In this document: in pieces, positions 44,963 to 56,488 of the stretch | Numbering within the stretch: the first letter of the stretch is position 1 | How the letters are laid out: every line of letters begins with the position of its first letter | Assembly (NCBI RefSeq): GCF_013368755.1 | Contig: NC_049561.1 | Location: 6,200,001 to 6,264,000 of the forward strand | Length of the DNA: 64,000 bases | Direction: 5' to 3' | DNA from: Talaromyces rugulosus | Taxonomy: Eukaryota; Ascomycota; Eurotiomycetes; Eurotiales; Trichocomaceae | Program-made: the position numbers and the translations under genes | Notes under the pieces: generated by a model | Seen by the model: only the letters and a program-made list of their open reading frames with translations | Told to the model about the DNA's origin: nothing | Databases searched by the model: none

Positions 44963-47056
44963 TTAAATCTTGGATTTGTTCTCAAGTCCGACCGTTGACT
45001 GCTGTCTCAATAACTTCTTTAAAATCTTTCCCGAGGGATTCTTGGGAATTGCATTAACAATGGTCACCCCTCCCGTTAGCCATTTGTACTTCACCAATCT
45101 CTTAGCTAGGAAGGCTTTCAGCTCATATTCACTTGGTGGATTGGCCTTGTCTCTAGCAACAACATACGCCTTTGGATGTTCATCCTCGATCCCGGGATAA
45201 CGAACTCCAATGACAGCTGCATCGATGACCTCGGAATGCGAGAGGAGCACAGCTTCCAATTCAGGAGGCGCTACCTGAAAACCGCGCACCTTGATCAGTT
45301 CCTTCTTCCTGTCCACAATATACCATTTAGAGTCCTGGGAAAAATATGCCACATCGCCAGTTTTGAACCAACCCTCATCGTCAAAGGATTCTTTATTGGC
45401 CTGTTCGTTTTCGAAATAACCAGTGAAGATAGTCGGCCCCCGAAGGCACAATTCTCCTCGGATACCACTTGCGGTAATCTGAGAACCATCGTCATCAACT
45501 AATCTAGACGAGAAGGAAATTAACTTGTTAGCCATCTGTTGCAGCCATTATGAAAACCGTAATTGAACCTACTTCGCTTCAAGACCCGGGATAGGTCTCC
45601 CCACCGACCCAGTATCATCATCCTCTCCGTACGGAGTGATCAGCGCGAGACAACTCGTCTCTGTCATGCCAAAAATCTGAGTAAAGGCCGCGCCCGCCGG
45701 AAGCTTTTCGCGAAGTCGCGCTTGCGTGGACACGCCTAGGGGTGCGGCTCCAGAAAATCCCCATTTGACGCTCTTCATGTATTGAGGATCGTCCAGGAGG
45801 GGACAATTGATGAGTGCAACGACGATGGGCGGCACTACCATCAAGTCTGTTACTTGATATTTCTGGATGTACTGGACGTATTTGAACACATCGAATCGTC
45901 GCATAATGTAAGTGGGAACGCCTGCTCGGAGGGCACTATTGAAGTCAGCACCGTTGTCAAAAGAGTTATATTATTTATAAAGTCTCATATTTGAAGGTTA
46001 TTATGAAATCTTGGTCATCCTCGGATCCCTTGACACTCAATAGAAACCCAATGAAAGAAATCTCTCGCATACCTGGTATTTGTCACCGGTCCACAACCGA
46101 TATGGAAAAGCGGAAGAGGGACAATCCGTACTATCTATAAGTCATTAGATCATATACAATTGTAACCGAGGTATAAAGCGTCACCTTACCGGATAAGGGC
46201 GCGGATATGTGTCATACGCAAGCGAGTGCTGCGCAACGATATTGTAATGACTCAACATAGCAGCCTTTGGCAGTCCTGTCGTCCCACTGCTGAATTGTAT
46301 CGCCGCAGGAGTTCGTTTTGATGTCTCCAGGTCGTTGAACGCAATCCAATTCCCACTCGACTCCGGCGTCTGCAGAAGTGTCTTCCATGATTTAATATCC
46401 TTTGGAGACGAGAAATTCCCTTCCGTGGTGTCGAATATCCATGTTTTTTCTTTGGGAATCCCTGTTGCGTCTGCTGCGGCCAGCGATTCGCTCAGCGGCT
46501 CGGGGTCCGAAATGAGAAACTTCGCTTTGGATATTTTGATATGATGGGCGAGCTCCGAGTGCTTGAAACCTGGGTTTGTACCTGCAAATATGCCTCCTGC
46601 GGCAACGACTCCGAGAAAGACAATAGGGTAGTAGATCTTACACATAGCTTTAGCTCTGTGTTAATAGGCCAATGAGGACTCGGGGTTCTCCTACGTCATT
46701 TCCTGAGTTGACAATTACGCAATCGCCTGGCCTCAAACCAGCTTTCCTGAATCCGGTTGCAAGCTTTCCAACCATATCTCTGGCGTGATTGTATGAGATG
46801 TATCTTGACGGATCGGACGGGTCTATTAGGATCTATGCAGTAGCACTATCAGCAAGCTGTATGCCTATGTATGAATATCATAATAATATGCAAGTCCTCT
46901 CTACGCGCCTAGAGAGACAGCCGATAAGTTATAGTAAAGTTGAGACATGGTACATACCGGCTTTTCTCGATCATACTGTGTGCCATTGAAGACCCACGAC
47001 ACGAGGTCCTCGGTTGGTATCCTTGGATGTTTTGAAGTACAAGTATTGCGATCCAT
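44963..47056 (-). CDS. Acyl-CoA synthetase / 4-coumarate-CoA ligase-like enzyme
   Basis: Six exons (46958-47056, 46695-46832, 46190-46636, 46073-46134, 45573-45935, 44963-45503) give 549 residues. Motifs of the ANL superfamily are complete: AIQFSSGTTGLPKAAMLSH (P-loop, near 195), VPLPLFHIGCGPV, GAAPLG, FTQIFGMTETSCLA, EGWFKTGDVAYFS, YIVDRKKELIKVRGFQVAPPE and PSGKILKK with the catalytic lysine. The enzyme would make an acyl-AMP and then an acyl-CoA. The C-terminus ends SKI, a plausible variant peroxisomal targeting signal, fitting fungal ligases that work on aryl or fatty acids in peroxisomes. Exon 3 starts after GTGTAAG. It might supply a starter or side-chain acyl-CoA to the polyketide pathway at the right edge; this is inference. 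Confidence 0.9.
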
Positions 47057-48555
47057 AGTTAACGACTCTCCGTTGTCAACTGAAAACTTTTATGATCCTC
47101 AGCTAAAGGCAAATTTAACTATCAATCGTATAAATATTTGTTTAGGGAAGACCCCTATAGATATTCGCTATATGGCTCCGCCATGATTATAAATGGACCC
47201 TCAGCTCATCTATGAATATTTAACTAGTAAATATGCTAATTATTAATCATCCAACAACGGCTTCGACGGAAGAGAAGAAGCCGTCGTTGGGTGACCATTA
47301 TTATCAATGATATTAGTTTCCGCCCCATGCGGGTATGATGTCCCGGTTCCGCGTATTTATTGTTCAAGTTGGGGTATCCATAATACCAGTCATTATTGAG
47401 GCCGTGTTGTATCATAAAAAAAACCATATAAAGGTTTACGTTGATAAATCAAAATCCAGGTCCAACCAACATATTCAAATCATTATGAGACTTTTTGACT
47501 TGGGACTTCTGTGCTGCCTCGGACTCGTTTACATGGACCGTGGTTGCTCATAATTGTCATAGTACATAAGAGACGTCGATAATATCTCTAAAAGCAAGAG
47601 TATTAACTCACATCACCGGTTTGACACTATACTCCGGTGATTGAAGTTGTGGTGGACACTTCGCTACCTAGTCACCTACCTTATTGGTGACGAAGACGGA
47701 ACCAGAGATAGGGGCCCCGAGGGAACGAATATCAAGTCCAGAGCCAGTAGTAAGCTAGTGTGCTCATCAGTAAACGCTGTAATGGAAACGAAAAAAGAGA
47801 TCGCCTTAAATATTGCCTGATTCATACAACCTGCGGAACCCGTGCAAATTACAATAATAATAATACTCGGGATAATGTTGCAAAGTGGATGTATTATGTG
47901 TTGTATTGGTCAACACGTGCAGGTCATCACTCTGACTAGTGGTTTATGTGGCGGTGAGCGCACCAACATTGGGAACTAAGAAGGATCTTGACAGCTGAGT
48001 GCCTAAATTTCGCTTAATTTCTAAACTGGATTCAACCGTGACTTCAAAACCTGTAGTTGAAGTTTAAGTTTAATGTTGTGGGTCAGAAAATGCTTATCAC
48101 TTTTTAATTTAACAAGGTATGGTCTTTTAGGACCGTTATCAAGCGCAACGAACGAATTCTTAATAGCCTATCACGTAATTACATTGATATTTCCACACTA
48201 ATATCAATTGATGATAGCAAGCAGGTAAATCAAGAAATGTAGTTGCATAGAAGTATGTAAAAGGGTTTAGGATTATTCCATGTGATAATGAAAGATGTGA
48301 GAAGTTATATATATTATTAACATTTGAAAACTCTTGTTAAATCGGTTCTCTGAATTGGGAGTGAAATAAGTACACCACAACAAGTCGGGTCAGACAGATT
48401 GTACCCGGAAAAGACAAAAAATTAGAAATATTGACCGTTATGTCAACGACTTATGAAGAGAATAGTATAAAAAACATATCCTAAGCCTTGATGGCAGGAC
48501 AACTTTTCAAAGTACGCATAGTTCCAATCCCGGTCCCATGGCTTATACTTGAAGT
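47057..48555. other. 1.5-kb gap with a hairpin
   Basis: AT-rich. Contains the stem-loop at 47251-47290 and a small inverted pair TCACCGG/CCGGTGA near 47616-47640. No gene. Confidence 0.55.
47251..47290. repeat. Hairpin with 14-bp arms
   Basis: CCAACAACGGCTTC (47251-47264) and GAAGCCGTCGTTGG (47277-47290) pair at 13 of 14 positions around a 12-nt purine-rich loop. It lies about 200 bp upstream of the ligase gene. Confidence 0.6.
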
Positions 48556-49761
48556 TTAAAAGCCATGGTCTTCAAGAAAGTCATGTGCGGCCTTGAAAGT
48601 TTGGTTAGCGGTGTAGTGGTAGTTGAGAACATGCCCGGTGCCTGGAATATCAACGTAAGAATAGTTGGCCTTTGGATAAAGGGTCCCAGTCTGGGCAATC
48701 ATGTTTTGGTCGCCCTCGCCGCAGTTCGTCTCTCCAGTGACTTCAGGTAGAGATATTCCGCAAAAGACCTGATCCTTGTGCCCAGTAATGACTTGAACAG
48801 GTCCGGTATAATCGTTTGCGACGTTTGTAGAGAATATGGCACTGATAAACTCGCCCACAGTGACAGTATCTTGAGTTGATCTGTCGAGAGGAACAATTTC
48901 TTGTGGCCACTCGCTCTTGTCATCGGTGAATAGCAGAGAGACGCGTCCAGCATCGTTGCTCATTGCCATGTAGCCAAGAGCGAGATCGCTGTATCGGGAC
49001 GAAACTAGTACAGCTGGTAGCGCAAGTGGAGTGACAGCAATACCGGGCAACGTAGGCTTGATGAATTTGGTATAACCGGTGAGGATCAGAGCGTCGACAT
49101 CATTTGGGTACGTAGATGAGTGGCTGTTGCCCAGGACCGAGCCGAAGGAATGGCCAATATAGGCAACTTTACTGAATTTACGACCGCCAATGTCACCGTT
49201 GCGAAGCTTCGTAATGATGTCGTGGTGAACCTCAACTTGAGCTGGAACTTGAACTTCAAGGATTGGGTCAGGGTGTGAGGAGTTAGCATAACCTAAGCGA
49301 TCGATAGACAGCGTTGGAAAGCCCAATTTGGAAGCATAGGCGATCCAGGAGTAGACGTCGCCGTCCAATCCCTCAGGAAAGCCACCTCCCGACCAGTAGT
49401 TCTTATCCACAGTGATTCCATGAACTAACAGCTGAATCGTGTCAGATCTTCCGGGCACCTGGATTTCGGGTTCACAGAAGCGGGCAGATATGTCGTATGT
49501 TCCGCCAGTGGACAAAGTCTCCTGGATAATGCTCCCAGCATCGTTCAAGACATTTTGCAACTCTTCGGCAATGGCGCCGGTCTCGAGATTGGTTAGCACA
49601 GACAACAATCCACCTGGGGTCTGATAATTCTCTGCGGTGATTGTAACAGGAATGGTGACATCAGAGCAAGTTGGCTGTGAGCGTTTGACAGTGGGTTGTG
49701 CATTAACGACGGTCGCTGTAATGCTTCCCAGGAGGAATAAAAATGGGGAGAACGGAGGCAT
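48556..49761 (-). CDS. Secreted alpha/beta hydrolase
   Basis: A single exon of 401 residues. It begins with a signal peptide (MPPFSPFLFLLGSITATVVN, then AQP). The core shows LLVHGITVDKNYWSGG (oxyanion loop), DGDVYSWIAYASKLGFPTL, LSIDRLGYANSSHPDP, and the nucleophile elbow VAYIGHSFGSVLG with Ser205. The His region is YVDIPGTGHVLNYHY and a likely Asp lies in VITGHKDQVFCG. Several N-glycosylation sites fit secretion. Similar fungal proteins are annotated as AB-hydrolase or esterase family members without known substrates. The neighbours are the CoA ligase and a PTH11-like receptor. No intron is needed. Confidence 0.85.
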   Translation of the reverse strand: MPPFSPFLFLLGSITATVVNAQPTVKRSQPTCSDVTIPVTITAENYQTPGGLLSVLTNLETGAIAEELQNVLNDAGSIIQETLSTGGTYDISARFCEPEIQVPGRSDTIQLLVHGITVDKNYWSGGGFPEGLDGDVYSWIAYASKLGFPTLSIDRLGYANSSHPDPILEVQVPAQVEVHHDIITKLRNGDIGGRKFSKVAYIGHSFGSVLGNSHSSTYPNDVDALILTGYTKFIKPTLPGIAVTPLALPAVLVSSRYSDLALGYMAMSNDAGRVSLLFTDDKSEWPQEIVPLDRSTQDTVTVGEFISAIFSTNVANDYTGPVQVITGHKDQVFCGISLPEVTGETNCGEGDQNMIAQTGTLYPKANYSYVDIPGTGHVLNYHYTANQTFKAAHDFLEDHGF

Positions 49762-50927
49762 GGTAAAACGAGTGACAATTGGTATATGAGGAAGGTGGAA
49801 AGAGTGAAATAGGCTGTTGCAATCAAGAAATACGGACGTTCTAGGCGACGCTCAATATTCTTATATAGAGAGCACGATGGTCATAAAGGAGAGGTGTTGG
49901 CCCTAGTTACCGGAAAATTTCAAGCGGTCCAGTCCCGCCTGTCATTTGTGGAACTTAGCAAGGCCAACGGTTTTTGGAGTCTGGGGGCGATGTTATAATG
50001 GCAGGTCTCTAAGCGAGAAGTGGAAGCTCGCAGGTCTATCTCTCTCTTCTACTCCGTATGCCTGAAGCCAATTGCGAACCTTGGACTCTGTTTTCAAGTA
50101 TTTGCAGACTAGATAAAAATGATCGGCAGAACCAATTCCTTCGAGACCAAAATTATTGATTAGTACAGCGTTCTCTCCATAGTTTTCTCGATCGTCACTT
50201 GGCACTCCTAGAAAGGATCACGCCGCGCATTTCAACTAGAGCTTCATAGAGCCTAGACTCTGGGAACGTGCCACGGGCCGTTAGAAAAACTATAATAAGT
50301 CGGAAATGACATTTACGAAGGGGAAAAGATCAACGACACGCATTTACGGTGAAATCACGAGGATTACACGCTAAGAGGGTACAATTCCTGGTTGCTGTTT
50401 ACTCGAAGTAGCGCACTAATAGTACCATATAAAAAAGGTCGGGTGGAGGCTAATTGCTTAACAGATTATTTAGTAAGATTTACTCCTTAATAAATCATTG
50501 TAATATTACCCAATTTTGAATCATTGAATTTAGTGTCACATATTGATTTTTGTAGTTACGAACTAAGTTGACACTAAAAATTAGGGTCCAACCGTTCCGT
50601 TCCCCGCTTCCCTGGTGCCCGGAATTTTAGGGCCAACGGCTGCCGCTTCCCCGGTGTGCCCCCATCCCGACGAGCCCCACTCCTGTCATATCAACATGCA
50701 ATTCTACAGTTGGAAATTCGCCTGCACATCAGTTATTAAAGCCTTCATGGCCATCCCTTTCGAAGGAAAAGCAATGTAGACCTCGTAGGCGACACACTAG
50801 ATTGACTCCCTGGAATAAATAGGAGACGTTTCAGGCCCAATTAATTCTTCCGTCAAAACTCGATAGCTCTTTTGGCTTTATCTTTTTTTTCCCTGCATAT
50901 GCAGAATCTTGTACTTAGCAGTTCAAG
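49762..50927. other. Gap with a gene remnant
   Basis: Contains the remnant at 49993-50264. At 50590-50690 a GC-rich island has two copies of a CCGCTTCCC-GGTG word. A TATATAG element near 49860 probably serves the hydrolase gene. Confidence 0.5.
49993..50264 (-). pseudogene. Remnant of an unidentified gene
   Basis: The minus strand from 50264 reads LYEALVEMRGV and stops at a TGA. A frame shifted by one continues VPSDDRENYGENAVLINNF, then GIGSADHFYLVCKYLKTES, with an ordered C-terminus ending SFHFSLRDLPL and TAA at 49993-49995. The 70-residue stretch looks like real protein (mixed charge, aromatic spacing) but has no start, no upstream exon and a frame break. I do not recognise the family. It is probably the 3' end of a deleted gene. 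Confidence 0.4.
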
Positions 50928-52284
50928 ATGATTTTGACATCCCTACGCCCATATGATCTTTCCGTCGCAAATGCGCGAGACCCAGTCGTAGCAGCTACGG
51001 TCCTTGCTGCTCTTGCTACTCTCATGACTTTGTTGAGATACACAACTCGCCTGGTTCAGAGAGCCGGCTTTGGCTGGGATGATGGCTTGATATTGGGTTC
51101 TTTGGTACCGTTTATAGCCCTTAGAAACGAAGTTTCAAGCTGACTAGAAGACTAGCTTTGTTCGTATGCAGAATTGATTCTTTACTGGTGCTGTATGAAC
51201 TTCCATATCTACGTCATATTTGAGACACTAAAGACGTTTAGGTGTCACGCTGGGTGGAACAGGGCGACACGCAGAAGATGTTGGCTATCCGGACATTCTT
51301 CTGACTCTCAAAGTCAGTCTATTTGTGCCACCTACATGAGAAGAAGAGACTGACTGCGAGTTCCAACAGTTGCTCGTACCCTTCGAATTTCTCTATAACC
51401 TCTCAATGCCCTGTCTGAAGTGCGGTATCATCGCTTTCTATTTCCGGTATAATTTATCACTCTCTTTGCCCTTCTATATATTGAAACCCTAAATTCAGAC
51501 ATGGCTTCTGGTCGAGTTCTCCACACTTGATATCTGTCATATTTTCCCCCATTTTTGCCATGGAGTATCTACTAACTTGCAATTATGAATAGTCTATTCG
51601 GCACTGATAAAATGGTCAAAAGATACGGAAAGGTGATTATTTACGCTGTCGTCATTTGGGCGATCGCGTCAATAATAGTCATATTTCTCATCTGCCGCCC
51701 ATTTTCTTACTCTTGGAACACAAATCAGCCTGGGTCGTGCGGAAATCGGAACGATATGTATATCATCAACGGGATTGGAAACATGATTCTTGACGTCGCA
51801 GTTTTGGCTCTTCCACTCCCTACGATCTGGAAACTAAAACTACCTACAGCCCAGAAGCTCGGCCTTGCGGTTATTTTCAGCCTGGGAGTTTTGTGAGTAA
51901 ACTATTTCGCCGCGTTCCTAGGATCACGTACTTACGTCTCCCTTTAGTGTTACAATAATATCCGTCCTCCGCATCAAGGCCTTGCTAGCTGTTGACTTCG
52001 AAGATATCACATGGTCCCTTCCTGGTGGGCTAGAATGGACATGTCTTGAAGAATCGATTGCATTGGTTAACGCAAACCTCCCCTTCCTACGATCTATCTT
52101 GAAATACATCACCCCCAAAGCTTTCTCTCGTCAATGGGCCTCCGGATACCAGCCTCGGAGGTCGACCAATCGAAAGACAGATAACACGACGGGTGATGAG
52201 ACTGAAGGTACTTTCTCATTGGTGGATAAATCCTCTCAATACTTGGAGCTGTCGGATGTTGGGACGGGGCATGAGTCACACTAA
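50928..52284 (+). CDS. PTH11-like seven-helix membrane protein
   Basis: Six exons (50928-51104, 51156-51192, 51242-51312, 51361-51446, 51593-51892, 51948-52284) give 335 residues. Family marks of the fungal rhodopsin-like integral membrane domain are WDDGLILGSL in helix 2, GVTLGGTGRHAEDV-like loop sequence, FQQLLVPFEFLYNLSMPCLK, GIIAFYFRLFGTDK, SWNTNQPGSCGN, NGIGNMILDVAVLALPLP and EWTCLEESIALVNANLPFLR. Such proteins are receptors or sensors related to PTH11 of the rice blast fungus, although this one lacks the extracellular CFEM domain. The 37-nt second exon was chosen because it is the only small exon I found that keeps the frame between helix 2 and GVTLGG; the first two splices are the least certain. 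Confidence 0.75.
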
Positions 52285-53671
52285 GCCTACGGTAAATTTG
52301 GGGAACAAAAATGTTCTCAGCGGTCTGGGAATTAACTATCGTTTTATTATATTTATTATTTTCTTGTATTAATAGAACAAACATGTCAATCACAAGATTG
52401 TACAGCTGATTTATTACTTGGTTTTATATCATGTAGTCTCTGAGGGATCCCGTATTGTCCATTAAAGATCGATACAAAGGTCAGTGAAACGAAGAACTTA
52501 ATAAAACCACATAATATTTTCCTAGAGCTCATAGCCTGATGCACGCTATGTAGCGGGCTTGTGCCTCCCCGGGGAAAGAATTTAGCGGCCGAGGGTAAGA
52601 ACCGAGCAGAAAATAGTTAGTGTGACTAGGGGTAAGATTAAGATTATTACTACGCCCATGCAGCTTATGGGTTCAACTTCTCCCGCAATATTTGCAATAT
52701 TATACACGAGTGCCACAGCTTCTGTTATACTACTCGCTAGTCTCAGAACCCCTAGTCAAAATACACCCACTCTTATTATGACACATATCCGGTAGCATTA
52801 GTTACATGAGCTTCCCGTGCCTTGCTTCTTACTTGGAGTCAATGTTGGGAGGCGGCACAGATAGGAGAGCCACTATCAGCATTTGAGAACACTGTTGGTT
52901 TGAACCTGTGCCATGGCCTCTGGAGGATTCCACCATTTGTATCAGATGATACTGCATATCGTCACATGTTTCTATCTGAAAGGAAGTTGAAACAGGCGGG
53001 TTATTCCTCGGAAAGTGTCCTCGGCAGTTTTCAGTTGTATCGGACATCTGTTTCTCGCCATTGTAGTTTTGCGTAGCGTGATGGTCCACTAATATAACTC
53101 GGAGATATTCTTGGGACATGATAATAGATAATTTCTGTGGAGAAACCGTAATGTTTGCTAGAGCCTAGATGACACCGTGAGTCTTAAAAAAAAATCCCGC
53201 GCCAATGTTGGTTTGATAAGCTAACAGACGTACCAGTTCTGTTACTATCATTGGTCGTTAGATCTAACATCAAAAATGAGACAAGGAAGTCCTGGTGATC
53301 GACAACTTGCCACCCCTGCTTAGTGTTTATAGGAGTCATCCATACGGAGTTCTTTTCTCTCGTTATCCCCTTACTCCGTTTCCATTCCCTTACACAATCC
53401 AAATTCTACGTACCTGAGTAGTTGTGCTTATTTAGATAACGCCGTTTGTACACCACCAAGCCGTGTTTAGTTCATCCTCTTAGGGTGTCCGTGCAGACAC
53501 AGCAGTTTAATTTCGAGGAAGGATGCCGAGGTGGAAAATTTGTTGTAGCGCTAACGCCCAGCTTCTCTTGTCATTTTTCTAGCACATAGATCGTTGAGTT
53601 GTATGTTTTCACGTTCATAATAGATTATTCCCTCTCTTGAACCCCCAATCTCCAACTACCAAGCTTCCAAC
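52285..53671. other. 1.4-kb gap
   Basis: No gene recognised. Two overlapping short open frames on opposite strands near 52830-53120 show no family features. Confidence 0.55.
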
Positions 53672-54377
53672 ATGTCACGATATCCTCCCCTTCCCCCAGA
53701 ATCGCTCACTGGCGATCGACTAGAATTACACAGCCACATAGACTCATCATGCTGCAAAGTATTCGGGGACAGCAACTCCTTGCCTTTTATAATGAAGGAT
53801 AGGAATGGCTCTCTTGTGGGCCCTTTTCCATTACTACTGTAAGTGCATACATCTCAGTCCCTTCCTCACGGCCATCCGATTCCATACTTTCGTTCGTCTC
53901 ACTACATGAGTCAATAGAGCTAATATTGAAATATGCAGTCATTCACCCGAGCCCCTTTTCGGCATCGGTATTTTCAACTACATCATGAAATTTACCTCGC
54001 ACCCGCTCCTTTCCGCCTTAGAACGCGAACTCGCCATCTTATCCGTAGGCGCACACACAGGTTGTGTGTACGAAATATACGCGCACTCCCTTGTGGCGCA
54101 GAAGGTCGGCCTTTCTGATGCACAGGTCAAAGCCGCGGCTGAGGGTAAGATGCCAGAGGGACTGAATGAGAGGGAGGAAGCAGTGTTTGAGTTTGCGGGG
54201 AGACTGGCCCGGGGGAAAGGACCACTACCAGACGACGTGTTCGAGATGGCAACGGGATTGATGGGGAAGGATAGAGTTTTAGTGTTGGTGCAATTGGTGG
54301 CTGTCTATTCTTATGTTTGTTTAATGCTAAACGCCGGGGGTGTGGTTGTACCAGCGGGGGCGACCCCAGATTCTTAG
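53672..54377 (+). CDS. Carboxymuconolactone decarboxylase-like protein
   Basis: Two exons (53672-53838, 53939-54377; 100-nt intron) give 201 residues. The AhpD-like/CMD helical fold is indicated by PLLSALERELAILSVGAHTG, CVYEIYAHSLVAQKVGLSD, VKAAAEGKMPEGLNEREEAV, FEFAGRLARGKGPLPDDVF and LVQLVAVYSYVCLMLNAGG. CMD-like proteins are decarboxylases, peroxidase-type AhpD enzymes or tailoring enzymes in fungal metabolite clusters. Only one Cys is present in the usual redox-site area, so a classical CxxC AhpD activity is unlikely. It is convergent with the FSH1-type hydrolase (114 bp apart) and may belong to the polyketide cluster. Confidence 0.85.
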
Positions 54378-54491
54378 ATTGAAGATGGAACATAAGAGTT
54401 CAGTTCATGCTGATAGATTTAACAGCCTATAAAGGCCAGTTTCATTTCATTGACAATAACTTTGCTTTGTGTATACCCCCAATTCATCCTT

Positions 54492-55246
54492 CTAGCAAAG
54501 GCGTCGGATCAGATGTGCAATCTCCGTTACGTCCTTGCTAGAACTCGGGACTTCATGCCCTCCTTGATGCACAAAACTTGACTTTGATCTGCCGCAACAC
54601 TGCCTATCTAAAAGAACGTTTCTAGTTGGATTTGTCGTGTCTCTAGCACCCCATATATGCAGAGTAGGAATGGTAATAATGGCGTCTGTATCTTCTCCCT
54701 TTCCTCTGTCACCCACGAACTCGCCTGGCTCTCCGGAAAATAGTATGGCAAATTTCCATAACGGCACCTTTATATCTGTGTGGTGCTGCATCATGTATGA
54801 CGCTGCCAGCCCGCAGCCTTGGGAAAAGGCAATGACACCATCGAATGGTCCTTCTTCGACTAAGTAAACATGGAGCTCTTGAAGCGCAGTCTGAAGCGTC
54901 TCTGGTTGAAGGGGATGGAAGTAAGCAAAATACTCATCATCGGCTGCAGCCAATGAATCAGCATCTAATTCCTATGTGTTAGCAGCAGGCCTCTTTCGGA
55001 TTATTTCTGATAGCTCTGGTTATTCTAAAAAGGGCCCATCAATTTTCGCACCTTTTGCTATTGGGGCCAGGATAGAGCCTTCCACGAATTCGAAACTATA
55101 TTTTGAGCCGAGTTCATAACGCAAGGCTGCGGTTTGCAACTCAAAAATCTAGATATTTTTATCAGTTGGAAGACTGGCGATACGGACTACAGAGCAAGGC
55201 TTACTCGATTGTTTGTACCGCCTCCATGGAGACAGAGAAGTCGCAT
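54492..55246 (-). CDS. FSH1-type serine hydrolase (possible PKS-releasing enzyme)
   Basis: Three exons (55205-55246, 55052-55148, 54492-54964) give 203 residues. The start MRLLCLHGGGTNNRIFELQT is the classic FSH1 N-terminus (LCLHG-x-G, then T-N). Next comes ALRYELGSKYSFEFVEG, the nucleophile elbow FDGVIAFSQGCGLAASYM, and LHIWGARDTTNPTRN with the likely catalytic Asp, then FVHQGGHEVPSS with the His. In fungal clusters such hydrolases (LovG and relatives) release polyketides from highly reducing PKSs. Its position 1.2 kb from the PKS start, facing away from it, fits that role, but FSH1 proteins also occur outside clusters. The exon 3 acceptor is GAATTAG, four to seven bases past another AG. Confidence 0.87.
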
Positions 55247-56488
55247 TGTGGCGATTTTTTTTGCAGAATTATATCTCTGCAGTTGGCTATAGTAAGATAG
55301 AGTAATAAATTCGTTGATGGAATAGCTTTACTGCTTGATTTAGGCATCAAGTAAGCTGTTATTAATGTGAGCACACATCCATTACTAACTTAATATATCA
55401 AATGAAAACTACAATGACACGTCAATTCAGCCTATACCTTATACGTAGTTGGAAAACACCCATAACACCACACGAGACCCACCTAATAATGAAGCTGTCT
55501 ATACCACATAGAATGTTAATGGATATGTGCACACCCGCTCTAGGGGTTGCATATGGTGAGCGGATATTTAGTTGTCAATAACTTGTTTATACTAGGGTCT
55601 AATGGACAAAGCCGAGCTCTCGGACGAGTGGATATCTACGTATCTAGGCCCTTCAAAAAAATTTTAGCTTATATTTTGCCTCAACAGCATGCGTTATTGG
55701 GGGTACGGATATTTCCCGAGCCACCGTAGCAAAAGGTCCACTGGTGTCGTATGTGCAGAGGGAATTCTCCGTGGACATGTTGGTCTTGTGCATTTCCAAA
55801 TTCGGACAATGCATTGACTATATCACCATGACTTAATGTAAATATGAGCCGTCTGAAAATCTCCACCAGAGGCGCTAAGCTAATTATAATACTATGTTCT
55901 CCGTACAGAGTACTTTGTAGTTTGTACTGACACATTAACACTAAACCCTTGCCCCACATGATTACCTGTCAACTGGTCAGGTCCGGCCCCCTGTCCCCTG
56001 GCGGCCCGACGGAGGTGTCACCTGTGCATTAGTCTCCGTAAGCGTCTTGGTTTTACAAATACAGTTAAGAACTAATATGGTTTGACTATGATATGAACCT
56101 TCTGAAAACTTCTTCACACCTTCGTGGGGGATGGCCCTTTCACCGCTAGAACGTGAGATACTGGAAACTACTGAGACCATGAGTCGAATATTACGTGTTA
56201 ATGTGGGTATTTGGGAGCGGGGTTTGACTATCTTGCTCATTATTCTGTATTTAGCGTCATTTGTAGTTCAGTGTGGTGATCCGCAACACAACATTGGAAT
56301 TGAGCGTGCATTAAACATTTCCGAAGACGAAGGCCTAACCAGAGATACCTAGATGCTACCTTGCAGCTTGCAGCGGTTAACAAATATCACCTATATACCC
56401 CCCTCGTTGGTTAGTTACATAGCTTTATCTCGTCCAATAATTCCTGCTCGAAACTTCTAGCCTTCATATTGTGTCGGAATATTTTACC
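55247..56488. promoter_or_regulatory. Divergent intergenic region, FSH1 hydrolase / PKS
   Basis: 1.24 kb of AT-rich sequence between start codons facing away from each other, so it should hold both promoters. No gene recognised; a minus-strand frame at 55681-55959 shows no family. No specific factor site is claimed. Confidence 0.5.

Noticed and set aside
51193..51241. Apparent frame break in the PTH11-like gene
   Set aside because: A 37-nt exon ending in T before GTATGA restores the frame, so a pseudogene call is not needed.
55681..55959. Minus-strand open frame between the hydrolase and the PKS
   Set aside because: Lies in a divergent promoter region and has no family features or supporting exons.
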